NCBI RefSeq assembly: GCF_000699445.3
Contig: NC_067195.1
Coordinates: forward strand, 56,958,465-57,022,464
From: Schistosoma haematobium
Taxonomy: Eukaryota; Platyhelminthes; Trematoda; Strigeidida; Schistosomatidae
Reading direction: 5' to 3'
Length of the DNA stretch: 64,000 nucleotides
Shown here one piece after another: positions 22,461 through 32,942 of the stretch (position 1 is the stretch's first letter; each line of letters starts with the position of its first letter). Position numbers and translations under genes: made by a program. The notes below the pieces were generated by a model. It saw only the letters and a list, made by a program, of their open reading frames with translations, was not told where the DNA came from and did no database searches.

Positions 22461-22919
22461 ATTTCGCTTCAATCAATTATATATTGAAGAAAATATGGCA
22501 GATGTCTTGAATTCATTTTCTTTTAATGAAACGATAATTGTTTATTTAATTACTTGTTAAATCAAGCATCTGTTAATAATCATTAATAGCTATTAAGAAA
22601 AGTATCATTATATTTAATCTATCATATATGTATATACATCTATATTGGTGTGGTTAAATGATGTGTATTTTAGGTTACTCCCCATATTCATTTAATGTAT
22701 ACATATAAAATCATATTTGTCGCCATTATAAATGACTAAAAATGTATGTGAATAGAGAAATGTAAGTGTATTGGTTTAGCATGCCACCCACTTAGATTAT
22801 CTTATAATATAATGAATTGAAATAATTAAATTAAATTAATGAACAATTAGTATAAAGTTAAAAATATCATTTTTAGTTTTTGATAGAAACAAAATTAACC
22901 CTATCATTGGTATTGGCTA

Positions 22920-23187
22920 TTATGGTGTGTGCTACTAATATCTACAGATATAAGTAGTATATATCATCAATCAAAAGTGAAATATCTGGTAGCAGAATGT
23001 TAGAAAGATCTAAGAAAGACAACGAGAATATACAATACTTAGTGTGAAACCAAAAGAATAATGAATTTTGAGACAATGATTAACATTTTTCAAATGAATT
23101 GTTTATTGTATGGTTCTCAGATTTTACTAAGATGTTCTGTAATTTTGTATTCAAATACATTCGATTGCCCCCATTGTGTTCTCGTTC
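22920..23187 (+). repeat. Right arm of the 275-bp inverted repeat pair
   Basis: Partner of 21177-21452 in opposite orientation; a third, more diverged copy lies at 8358-8650. Short open frames inside it (such as 23061-23267) are not conserved in the other copies. Confidence 0.8.
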
Positions 23188-23492
23188 ATTTCACTATGAG
23201 TTATATGATACAAGGTTTTCAATTATTATTTTATGTGTTATTTATGATTTTAATTATTCAAAAATAGTCTTATTTGCATTAGTTTAAATCAACAGTTAAA
23301 ATCTCTACAGTTATTTGATATGAATTTTTCGTGCTCGTAATAAGGATTCTATAGTTGCATCCTTCCTCGGCTCGTCAAACGACAGACATGAAGAAAAACA
23401 ATCTGACTACTAAAGTGGTTCAGTATGTGTTTTTCAGCACTGATCGTTTGAATATATTGTAAAATTTTTATAAAAATACACAAATACATAAT

Positions 23493-23744
23493 TATCAGAA
23501 GGGGTTTTGTGGAGATTTTAGTAATTTCAATAGTTGAGATCATGAGTCAATTGAAGCTAGACCACCACAGAAGACCTGGAAGCACTGGACGGCCAATTCG
23601 AACAATTGTAGGACTCCTCAGTAGTGCGCATCAATGCTCCCGACCCCCACGAGATTCAAACCCAGGACATATCGGTCTCACGCGCGAACTCACAAACATT
23701 AGACCACTGAACCGGCATCCAACAGTATTTATGTCTAACTCAAA
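23493..23744 (-). repeat. HH-B SINE, - strand (left half of a head-to-head pair)
   Basis: Begins with the reversed tail ATCAGAAGGGGTTTTGTGGA and runs back through the hammerhead-like part to the tRNA-like head. In the ribozyme region the loop and GAAA segment are replaced by a CAATTGTTCGAA(T) variant, also found at 26225 and 31909, which removes the catalytic GAAA. Confidence 0.85.
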
Positions 23745-23747
23745 CTT

Positions 23748-24121
23748 ATCCCTTCTGATAATAATCATCTGCTCACGAGTGACTGACTTCAAGAGGCATT
23801 TCCTGGGGTTCTAGTGAGAAGCTATGACCAGTGGAGTTCAACCTGGTCTGTTGTGAGATATCAGCTCACTGAAGACAATAGTGTACGGTGGCTCAATTTC
23901 GTAGATTAGTTGAAGTTAGACATTAACACTGTTGGGTGAAGGCTCAGTGGTCTAGTGATTAAGTGCTCGCGCGCGAAACCAGCAGGTCCTTGGTCCGAAT
24001 CCTACGGGGTGCGGGATCGTGGATGTGCACTGCTGAGGAGTCCCATGGTATGAAGAAACGGCCGTCCAGTGCTTCCAGGTTTTCTATGGTGGTCTAGCTT
24101 CAATTAGCTCATGATTTCAAC
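23748..24121 (+). repeat. HH-B SINE, + strand, nearly full length
   Basis: Order: 5' leader (CATCTGCTCACGAGTGACTG ... GAGATATCAGCTCA), tRNA-like head (GGCTCAGTGGTCTAGTGATT ... B box like GGTCCGAATCC), hammerhead-like part (24027-24072), then tail. Stem I (GCACTG/CAGTGC), core CTGAGGA and GTC are perfect, but the stem II strand GGAC is replaced by TGAA, so the fold is broken. Nearly identical to 38757-39130. Confidence 0.88.
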
Positions 24122-24807
24122 ATAATTATTCAAGTGATTCGAATCTAAAACATGAAAGTTTATTGCAATACTTGTACAGTTAAAAAATCGGTCTCTCAAG
24201 AGTTTAAGTAGACAGAAATGTTCCTTTTAAAAATACCAAGTCAATGAAATAATATTAGCATAATGTACTGAATTTCATCTTAAGAAAATGCATTCGTTTT
24301 ATTGTTTTGCATTTGTTTTCACATAAAACTTTATGAGAAGAGAAAACCTTATACATCATGAACAAACTGAACAGTTTTCCTGTGGTTCGCAACTTAGAAA
24401 TATTATATTTCACTTATCTCTAGAAAGTACTGTGGCTACGTAGTTCAATCTAAATCTTTTGATTTTCATCGTATCATACCACATGAAGAAAAATAATACA
24501 ATCAAACTGGTTATCTTTATAATATTCTATTCATTTATCCTGATTATTTATTAAAAGTGGCAACTACTACTTATGTTTTCTTTCAGTAAAAATTCAAATC
24601 ATATAATAATATGTTTTATAATGACTTATCAAAAAACATGATCATTAACTGAAGTACTGAAAACAAAAAACAAACTTTTTTTTCTCTAAATTTCAAGGTA
24701 CGGAATAGTTTTCTTGAATTTGTAAACTACACTTATACTACTTATGAAATACACAAGTATTATTTTGATATTCTCCCTGATTAAGTTTAGATATCTTATG
24801 ATAGAAA

Positions 24808-24809
<2 letters not shown>

Positions 24810-24849
<40 letters not shown>
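24810..24849. repeat. (AT)n microsatellite
   Basis: About 20 uninterrupted AT dinucleotides. Confidence 0.95.
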
Positions 24850-24851
<2 letters not shown>

Positions 24852-25029
24852 TGAAATAAAACAAGAATATTGATTTTTTTCAGAAATTGATAAAAAATGA
24901 AATCATGTTAATGTAATACATATCCTCTAGGGAATATGAATTTTGACTTAAAATTTATCATGATTTCGGATCAGTTAAAAGGAAGCATAGATATCACTGT
25001 TACAGTTGAGATGAAAGTTATCGAAAATA

Positions 25030-25030
<1 letters not shown>

Positions 25031-25062
<32 letters not shown>
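25031..25062. repeat. (AAT)n microsatellite
   Basis: About ten AAT/ATA triplets without interruption. Confidence 0.95.
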
Positions 25063-25320
25063 GACAAGAGTAATTTTTAATTAGCTTATTTCAATCTTAG
25101 AATGATAAACCGATGGAATTGAGAAAAAGGTTTTATTTGGTTTCGAACATGCTGTCAACAAAATAAAGATGTTTGAAACTTAACGCTGACTTCTGTAAAT
25201 CCTAATTAAATTGAATAAAGATAACTGTCAAACATTCTAATCTAAATTCATATCTTTAACATTATCCTCTATCAATGTGAATTATATACAATGCTTGTGC
25301 CATTGGAGACTGTTTGATAA

Positions 25321-26031
25321 ACAGTGTCGAAGGTCAATTATATTGGTGTTACTTTTTCCTCTGATCTCTCTTGGTCTTCCCACGTTTTATTGTTATCGAA
25401 GAAGGTTTTCCGTCTGACTTACTACATAAAGAGATTGCATGCTCTTGGGATTACTCGTCATTTAATCTTACAATTAGTCAATTCTTGCATATTATCTGTT
25501 ATTCTTTCCTGTTCTCCATTATTCTTTCCCGAGCTTTTGAGAAAAGACTTTGGTGTATTGCGGAGAGTGCTGAAGGCAGTTAGCAAGATGTGTGGTGAAT
25601 CTTTCGAGATCATAATTAATATGGTTGTGGATAGACATCTAAAGTCATGCAAACTCCTGGCAGGTGTTATTTTATCAGATACTAACCATCCCCTTCACTC
25701 TTATCTTTCTCTTTGTATATCTTCTGGTAGAACGAGATGAAATTACATCCATGCACGCAAGCAAAAGTATAAAAGTTCTATAATACCTTACCTAGCAAAT
25801 ATACTCTGTGACGAACAGGTTGTAAGAGTTAACCTAGTCAATAACCTGCATTCTTAGCATGTCTCTAATTTGAAAAGTTGTACAGTTTTTCGGGTTTTTT
25901 TAACCTTTTTTTCCCTTTTTTGTCTTTGTCACTGTTTTTATTGTGTAAGTAACTTGTTAAAATACCCTGTGCTGAGAATTCTATATTGTACCAAAATATA
26001 ATATTGAATAAAGCCATTAATAATAATAATG
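25321..26031 (+). pseudogene. CR1-like (SR1-type) non-LTR retrotransposon 3' fragment
   Basis: A 138-codon open frame (25324-25740, no ATG) encodes the end of a reverse transcriptase: YIGVTFSSDLSWSSHV (the YLGV-type block that follows the RT palm), KKVFRLTYYIKRLHALGI, NSCILSVILSCSPLFFPELL and DRHLKSCKLLAGVIL. This layout is typical of CR1/jockey-type elements, and schistosome SR1 is CR1-like. A 3' UTR follows with AATAAA near 26006 and a terminal TAATAATAA run. It is 5'-truncated and the upstream palm domain is absent. No target duplication was seen, which is usual for CR1. Confidence 0.83.
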
Positions 26032-26224
26032 TATGTATGTATCATACGTAATAAAAATTCTGGAATCTTAAAAAAAATTGTTTTTGGGATATAAATTTTG
26101 TTGGTTCGTAATATACTTCAAACTTCGTACTATATTTTGCAGATTTGGCATTTTTCTTAAAGAAAAATTTCATATTTAGATACTGTTAATTAGAATTCGG
26201 TTTCATAAATGAGTAGATATGTTT

Positions 26225-26613
26225 GGTGCTCACTAGTGAATAGCTTCGTGAGGGAGTTATTGGAGTTCTGGTGAGAAGCCGCGACCAGTGAAGCTTATCC
26301 ATGTCAGATAGAGACAGGTATCTAACTCAGTACAATGGAAAAAAACCTCACAACTTCATGGATTGGTTGAGATTAAACATTAACAACGTGGAATGCCGAT
26401 CGGCTCAGTGGTCAAGAGGTCAAGTGTTCGCGTGCGAGACCGAAAGTCCTAGGTTGGAATCTTGTAAGCGAGGCCGTGAACGCGCACTGCCGAGGAGTTC
26501 CACAATTGTTCGAACTGGCCGTGCAGTGCTTCCAGGTTTTGAATGATGGTCTAACATCAATCGATTCATGACCTCAATCAAAAACTTAATAATCTCTACA
26601 ACCCCATACTGAT
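26225..26613 (+). repeat. HH-B SINE, variant subfamily
   Basis: Full-length copy of a subfamily with leader GTGAATAGCTTCGTGAGGGA and ribozyme region GCACTGCCGAGGAGTTCC...TTCGAAC...CGTGCAGTGC. U4 of the hammerhead core is changed and the GAAA segment is lost. The tRNA-like head (A box near 26400, B box near 26450) is recognisable. Over 90% similar by eye to 31909-32297. Confidence 0.85.
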
Positions 26614-27989
26614 TAAGGGGTTTTCATCACGAACTGACATCAGCTAAAGTGCCAATACGCTATTTAGCCAAATGGATGAGTGAATTTCGCGCCGGAATCC
26701 AAGACCAGTTATCTTAAATCTGATTAATTCGTCCATAAATTATAGTCTCGCTGATTTTTCTTCTAGATATCATATAGAAGTCTGAAGTCATGAAAAAACT
26801 TCATAAGTAATGTTTGATCATGAAGTCTGTATAATGTGAGCAAATAAAGCGATCAGACTGTAGTAATCCCTATATCTACGCATGTCATGTTTGATCCATG
26901 AAGTTTTATATTAAACAGGGATACACTTAATAAATAAATCACTATTATTTTCAAATAGATTAGTTAGAGTGATTTTGAGTCGTTCAATATTTGTATCTAC
27001 TTCCACAGACTGTGTTAAAATTTCTAGTCCTAATTGTCACTTTTCACTTCTTATGAATTTTTTTCAGTAAAAACGGAAGATAAAAGCTATCTCCATCATT
27101 GAGTTTTCTATTTTGAAGTCCGATTGTATTCATCATATGTATGCGAATTGTTGCTATCGCATGATTGAAATGTGGTACTTTCAGTTTAATGGTCCTATAT
27201 TCTTGCAATGTCAGTTAAATAGTTTGTCAAGACAAACATGAAGGTATGATGTTGGTGTGCAGAAATAATTGTCAACTTAGTTAGACAACCTTTTTTGAAT
27301 ATCACTGTTGTGATGAATTTTGATAGATTCAGTGCTTTCAATCGTATGGTTGTCATCTTATGTTACTGTGTACGTTATTATGCTTGTTATGAATGATATG
27401 AAATGGAAGCCTCACTAAAATATTCATTTCTAACTGATCATCATCTTGAATTTATTGCATAGGAAGCGATATTTTATGGACATCATAATTTGTTCCATTG
27501 AAACAATATTTATCTTAGAATTAGACGTAACAGAGAATGTTTCATCAAAGAAAATTGACTAAAGATTGTAACTAACGCGAAATAAGTATAAGAATACAGT
27601 GTATTAAAACTTAGATGGCTATATTAACTGAAATCATGCGAACAATTAAGTTTAACAATTAAACTTAACAGTGTTCTGCGTCTAATCTCACTGGTCATTA
27701 AATCATCATTCTAGTTTCTAATCTTATTTATAATAAATGGCAAGCGTATTTTAAAAACTTAAAGTACTTATCTTTTACCGATGAAACTAAATCGTTTCAC
27801 TGATCCCTGTTGAATTTATTGATAGAATTTAGTCATAAGTAATTAGTTACAATAGTTAAAAGCATCAAATTCACAAATTTCTCTCATTTCTTTTCATTTA
27901 ATTAACAGTTTCCATATTTACTATTTTTAAAAAACAAGCAAAAGTATTTTTGAAAATACACGTGAAAATTCAACAACTAAACATATAAT

Positions 27990-28246
27990 TCAATTCACTT
28001 GGTATTGTTTATTTGAATCTTCCCATTGATGTTTAGGACTGCAATTGATCAGTCACTTCACCCCATTACACAAGAAAATGGTTATCAGGACTCAGTAGCT
28101 AAGTGAATAATGCGATGGTGTTTGAAGCGAACGGTACTGAGTTCGAGCCCCAGAGTGAATATCAACTCTGAGGTGCAGATACATCCGGTTGACGAGTCCT
28201 AAATAGGACGAAACGTGAGTCTTGGATTCCACTGCTAGCCATTATC
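27990..28246 (+). repeat. Sm-alpha hammerhead SINE with 5' arm
   Basis: A 60-bp arm (27993-28052, TTGGTATTGTTTATTTGAAT ...) precedes a tRNA-like head (A box in CTCAGTAGCTAAGTGAATAA, B box in GAGTTCGAGCCCCAG) and the hammerhead (28183-28228). In the ribozyme C3 is T, stem I is kept through G-U pairs (ATCCGG/TTGGAT), stem II GTCC/GGAC and GAAA are intact, and the cleavage triplet is GTC. The C3 change should greatly reduce cleavage. Confidence 0.88.
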
Positions 28247-28764
28247 CATCTTTGGTTATAAACATGTAATTGTTTTTACTAGACATTTCTTTGAAACTTT
28301 TTTTATATAATCATAAAGACAAGTTAATTCATTGTGTATATATTTCAGTAACAGTTGATAGTATTTTGTTTATATTTATTCTATAATAATACAGACAATA
28401 TAGAATTATATAATTAATGTCTGATGTTACCATTATCTCGTTTATTTTTCTTTTGCTAAATTTTACAAAGTAACTATATGTCATAAGGGAATGATTTATA
28501 ATTCTTCAAATTATGTTTGTTTGTTTTTCTTTTTTTTTTTACACTGAAAGAATTTATCTCTATGACAATCCAACGAATGTACACATTATATTCATATTGT
28601 CTGTATAAATTCAGTAGATTAGTTCAAAGTTACTTTTACAATAAAGCACTTTAATGTCATACTGGGAGATTTCTTCGGTTTTAATCTTAGTTAAGTAAAT
28701 TTAAATCCATTCTTAAAGAATATAACTTGTCAGCATAAATTAAATTATTATACTAGACAAAGTG

Positions 28765-28765
28765 A

Positions 28766-28833
<68 letters not shown>
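28765..28833. repeat. (TATC)n microsatellite
   Basis: About 17 uninterrupted TATC/CTAT units. Confidence 0.97.
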
Positions 28834-28944
28834 TAGTCTGACCTAATCTGTCTGAAAAACAATAAATAGTTTAGTATACAGAAACGAACTAAGCATTTTT
28901 ACTTTGTTACACAGTATGAATTAAATAATAGAAATATAGTAGAT

Positions 28945-29295
28945 TTAAAGAGGAAGAATGTATCTGTAAAATCTCAACGAAAGAATTTGAAGTAAATCAA
29001 ACATTTCGTCTGGCAATCTGGTCCAAACGTTTTCAAGGAAAATATAATCAAACATCAAAATTATCGAATATAAATAAGTACGTGGTTCTCCCGTTTACTT
29101 TATACTAAATAAGTTATCCAATCCACGTTATCAGTATACAGTAAACCGGAGAACTATGTACCTATTTATACTCGATAATTTTAATGTTTGATTATATTTC
29201 CTTGAAAAAGTTTGGACCAGATTGCCAGACGAAATGTTGGATTTACTTCAAATTCTTTCGTTGAGATTTTACAAATACATATTCTTCCTTTTTAA
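28945..29295. mobile_element. Foldback (MITE-like) element with 150-bp inverted arms
   Basis: 28949-29098 and 29142-29291 are near-perfect inverted repeats; runs such as AAAATCTCAACGAAAGAATT, TTTCGTCTGGCAATCTGGTC and ATATAATCAAACAT occur in both arms. A spacer of about 45 bases separates them. Both ends abut TTAA (28945-28948 and 29292-29295), which could be a TTAA target duplication as in piggyBac-type elements. It has no coding capacity. A long-hairpin RNA source is the alternative. Confidence 0.75.
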
Positions 29296-29899
29296 TGTCT
29301 CACATTAACTCGGCACCCAAATACCGTGAAACTATTCGATCAAATTTAGACAAAAGTTCTTATTGTTTTTTACTACAAAAATATAGACATTTTAAATACA
29401 GATTAACTAATTAAAATAAACCATAGTGCATAATAAATTGATTCGAGACGAAATAACAAATGTGGTTAAGTACTAATCAAAAGGTAAGGAAGAAAATAAT
29501 CTATAGGCCAGATAATAGTCTAGTTGACAGAGGTTATAATAATAACCATTATTTACATAGGTGAATAAGAAATATTCAATTTTAATTGACTTTTTAACTG
29601 TTGAACTGTTCTATATCATCTCATTTAAACATAGATTGAATATTCTGATACTTATTTGATACGATAATAATAAAGTCTTTAACAAATTCGGTGTATAATG
29701 AGGTAAATACATACACGTATGTGTACATTGATAGTATATTCTTCGTTAGACCGAGAAATGATGAATTTCTTTTTATATAATCTAAAAATTATATACGATG
29801 CAAATCAGTATTTTTTTTCTCGAACCAAGAGATTAGGTTATTTTGTTGTTTTAGTCCCATTTTGAAAAATTTTATTTATTGTTTGAAAAGAAAATTTTA

Positions 29900-30125
29900 A
29901 TCAGAAAGGGGTTTTGAGGATACTTTAGTAATTTAGTACTTGAATTCATGAGTCCATTGAAGTTAGACGATTATGGAAAGCCTGGAAGCACTGGATGGCC
30001 GTTTCGTCATAGTGTGGGACTCCTCAACATTGCGCAGCCACGATCCCACCCTGAGCGAGATTCGAACCCAGGATCTATCAGTCTCGCACGAAAGCGCTTA
30101 ACCACTAGACCACTGGGCCGGCATC
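29900..30125 (-). repeat. HH-B SINE, - strand (left half of a head-to-head pair)
   Basis: Reversed tail at 29900, reversed hammerhead-like part near 29980-30035, reversed tRNA-like head ending at GGGCCGGCATC (about 30115-30125), where a + strand copy begins at once. Ribozyme region: C3 is T, GAAA intact, cleavage triplet ATC, one mismatch each in stems I and II. Confidence 0.86.
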
Positions 30126-30483
30126 TGCTCACTAGTGACTGACTTCAAGAGGCATTTTCTAGAGTTCTAGTGAAAAGCCATGACCAGTGGAGTTCAACCA
30201 GGTCTGTTGTGAGATATCAGCTCATTGAAGACAATGGTGTACGGTGGTGCGATTTCGTGGATTAGTTGAAGTTAGACATTAATACTGTTGGATGCCGGCT
30301 GGCTCAGTGGTCTAATAGTTAATCGCTTTCGTGCGAGACTGATAGGTCGTGTGTTTGAATCTCGTGGTGGTCGGCATCGTGGATGTGCACTACTGAGGAG
30401 TCCCATAGTATGAAGAAACGGCCATCAAGTGCTTTCAGGTTTTCAATAGTGGTATAGCTTCAATTGACTCATGGTTTCAACTA
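30126..30483 (+). repeat. HH-B SINE, + strand
   Basis: Begins TGCTCACTAGTGACTGACTT and continues through leader, tRNA-like head (GGCTCAGTGGTCTAATAGTT, then GTTTGAATCTCG) and hammerhead-like part (GCACTACTGAGGAGTCCC). Stem II carries the TGAA variant and stem I is mutated, so no active ribozyme is expected. Confidence 0.87.
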
Positions 30484-30699
30484 CTGAAAATTTTAATCTT
30501 CAAACTTCTTAGTAATTTACATAGTTCTTGTATATTGAGAACAGTTTATAAATGATTAAAATCTGGATGGTGATTACACACGTTAATTCGAAAAGGTTAT
30601 GTAAAAATTTAAAGTAAAGTGAAAAACATTTAAATAATAGTTATTATTATAGAATTATATTATGTGGTAATATGTATTAGTAGAGGCAAAAAGAAATAG

Positions 30700-31160
30700 T
30701 ATTGATGATTCTAGATTCTCAGAACTCACTCGGTAAACGTCTTATTTTTTTATTTTTATTTTGGAAATTTGAGTTTGCCACTTTTACGCCAAAAGCGCGC
30801 ATCCTTACTTTCATATTGTATTTCCCACTTGAAAGAATCGCCCCTTTTAATATGCCTTTTTGTGACGCTTTTCAAGGACAATCTTATACTGTATATATAC
30901 TCTTGATTTGTGTGCTTGTTGTTATTCGTGCTTCTGGCTGATTGGGGAATATACTTTCCCTCATTTGAACCTGGACTTCTCCCTCTAGTTAGCTTTGCTG
31001 GGATGCATTGGAATAATTCAACAGTCTCATGATTGTGTCTTTGAGTCTTCGTTTCGTTCGCCGATTTAGGTGATCTCGTAATCTTTTCAAACATAGTAGA
31101 TGGTTCAAAATGTGATATAACGAAAAAATTCAGCAAATTAAATGAAATTGCATGCATAAA
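30700..31160. other. Unclassified GC-richer segment, possibly an LTR-like piece
   Basis: Composition differs from the flanks and a TATA-like TGTATATATACTC lies at about 30889. A 133-codon - strand frame (30756-31157) has no motif I recognise. It could be part of an LTR; no partner LTR or target duplication was found, so this stays a guess. Confidence 0.2.
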
Positions 31161-31407
31161 AATATGACTGACGATGAATTTGCTTGAAATTATTTATTTT
31201 GCACCTTCCTTGTTTTTAAAATCAAATATTTATCACTACCTTTAGTAATAATCTTTCATTATTTTCATTCATCTCCTGAGCTCATTATGTTGCAGTTAGC
31301 AATAAATTACTTTAAATACATTTACACTGCTTCATAAATTTGTAACTTCTATTAGTTATATATAATTTTAAGTTGTCTGAAATTGACGAAGAGTCATCAA
31401 ACAAAAT

Positions 31408-31573
31408 GTGGACTCAACAACTAAGTGGATAATGTGATGGAGTTTTAAGCGAAAGTACTGGGTTCGAGTCTCGTAGTGAACATCAATTCTAGGAAACAGG
31501 TACATTCAGCTGATGTATTCCAAATAGAACGAAACGCGCGTCCTGGATTCCATTGTTAGCCACCAGCTATCTA
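31408..31573 (+). repeat. Sm-alpha hammerhead SINE
   Basis: tRNA-like head with A box in CAACTAAGTGGATAATG and B box GGGTTCGAGTCTCG, then the hammerhead region (31503-31549). C3 and GTC are intact, but A9 is T and the stem II base pair next to the core is A-C, so the ribozyme is probably dead. No 5' arm is evident. Confidence 0.87.
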
Positions 31574-31908
31574 TGTTTATTAAAGTGGATTATTTTTGCA
31601 GAAGTTAATTTTTTAAATAAATATTTCTTAATCTTACTGATATTTGTGAGAGGAAAATGGTTTATTCTTAAACATTTTGTACATAAATAAATGTAGTATA
31701 ATAAATATATCAAAAGTTACCTTGATACTATATGATTACAGTTGAGATCAATCATTAGACTTGTTGGGTAAGTAATTAACGTTAATTTGTTTTATCAACA
31801 AGAACCCTAATACACAGCTTAAAGTAATTCTGTTTAAGATATTGAGTAGGGAAAACATTCATCTGCTCTTAAAAAGCAGATTAATATTACACTATCTATC
31901 AACACACT

Positions 31909-32297
31909 ATGTGTTCACCAGTGAATAGCTTCGTGAGGGAGTTATTAGAGTTCTGGTGAGAAGCCGTGACCAGTGAAGCTTATCCATGTCAGATAGAGAC
32001 AGGTATCTAACTCAGTACAATGGAAAAAAACCTCACAACTTCATGGATTGGTTGAGATTAAACATTAACAACGTGGAATGTCGGTCGGCTCAGTGGTCAA
32101 GGGGTTAAGTGTTTGCGCATGAGACCGAAAGCCCTAGGTTGGAATCCCTTGAGCGAGATCATGGATGCTCACTGCCGAGGAGTTCCACAATTGTTCGAAC
32201 TGGCCGTGCAGTGCTTCCAGGTTTTGAATGATGGTCTAACATCAATCGATTCATGATCTCAATCAAAAAGCTTATAATCTCCATAACCCCATACTGG
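31909..32297 (+). repeat. HH-B SINE, variant subfamily (second copy)
   Basis: Collinear with 26225-26613 from GTGAATAGCTTCGTGAGGGA to the ACCCCATACTG tail, with the same CCGAGGA core and missing GAAA. Two copies sharing the same lesions show that the damaged form itself was amplified. Confidence 0.86.
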
Positions 32298-32329
32298 CAA
32301 TCACTTTTTTGTGTTTTATTTATATTGTC

Positions 32330-32942
32330 TTGAATCGTATCTTCGATTGTTAATCTTTTCTTCTAACACTGACAATGTTACTACCTCTACTATTCCGGTA
32401 CTGGCCCTGACAACCTCATCTCGGTGTGCTAATGTACACACGTACATGCCAACATCTGTCAGCCAGCACCAAAATCAGAATCTTCAATAAGAACGTTAAG
32501 ACAGTTGTGCTGGACGGAGTTTAAACTTGGAGGACTATCACAGCCATCATCAAAAGTGTATAAATACTTATAAACAATCGTCTACTCAAGATATTCAATG
32601 TTGATTGACCGGATACCATCAGTAACAGCCTTCTATGTGAGAGAACAAACCAGCTTCCAAACGAATAGGAAATTAAGAAGAGATGCTGGAAACGGACAGG
32701 GCATACTTTGCAGAAATCGTCACACTGAATCTCGAGGCAATCGCTAACTTGGAATCCTGAAGAGAAACGAAAGAGAGGAAGGTCAAGGAACACATTACGT
32801 CAGTAATTGAAAGCAGACATCAAAAGGATGAATGGCTACTAGAAACAACTGGAAGAGAATTCTCAGGATAAAGTTTTAGAGAGAATCCTGGTTGGCGGCT
32901 TACACTCCTTCACGAGGGATAACAGGCGTATGTAAGTAAGTA
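32330..32942 (+). pseudogene. Juxtaposed RTE 3' fragments (family II UTR, then family I C-terminus)
   Basis: 32330-32462 resembles the family II 3' UTR at 15780-15870 (shared GTGCTAATGT and CGTAC blocks). 32466-32942 is a degraded copy of the family I C-terminal region: AAAATCAGAATCTTCAATAA, a GGTATCCGGTC-type block, GGCATACTTTGCAGAAATCG, and a 3' end GTAAGTAAGTAAG. The reading frame is interrupted repeatedly (for example TAA at 32521). Confidence 0.75.

Noticed and set aside
28765..28833. CRISPR-like array
   Set aside because: A simple tetranucleotide microsatellite in animal DNA, without repeat-spacer structure.
30756..31157. 133-codon - strand gene
   Set aside because: No recognisable domain, no splice or promoter context, and the segment looks like part of an old element; kept only as an unclassified segment.
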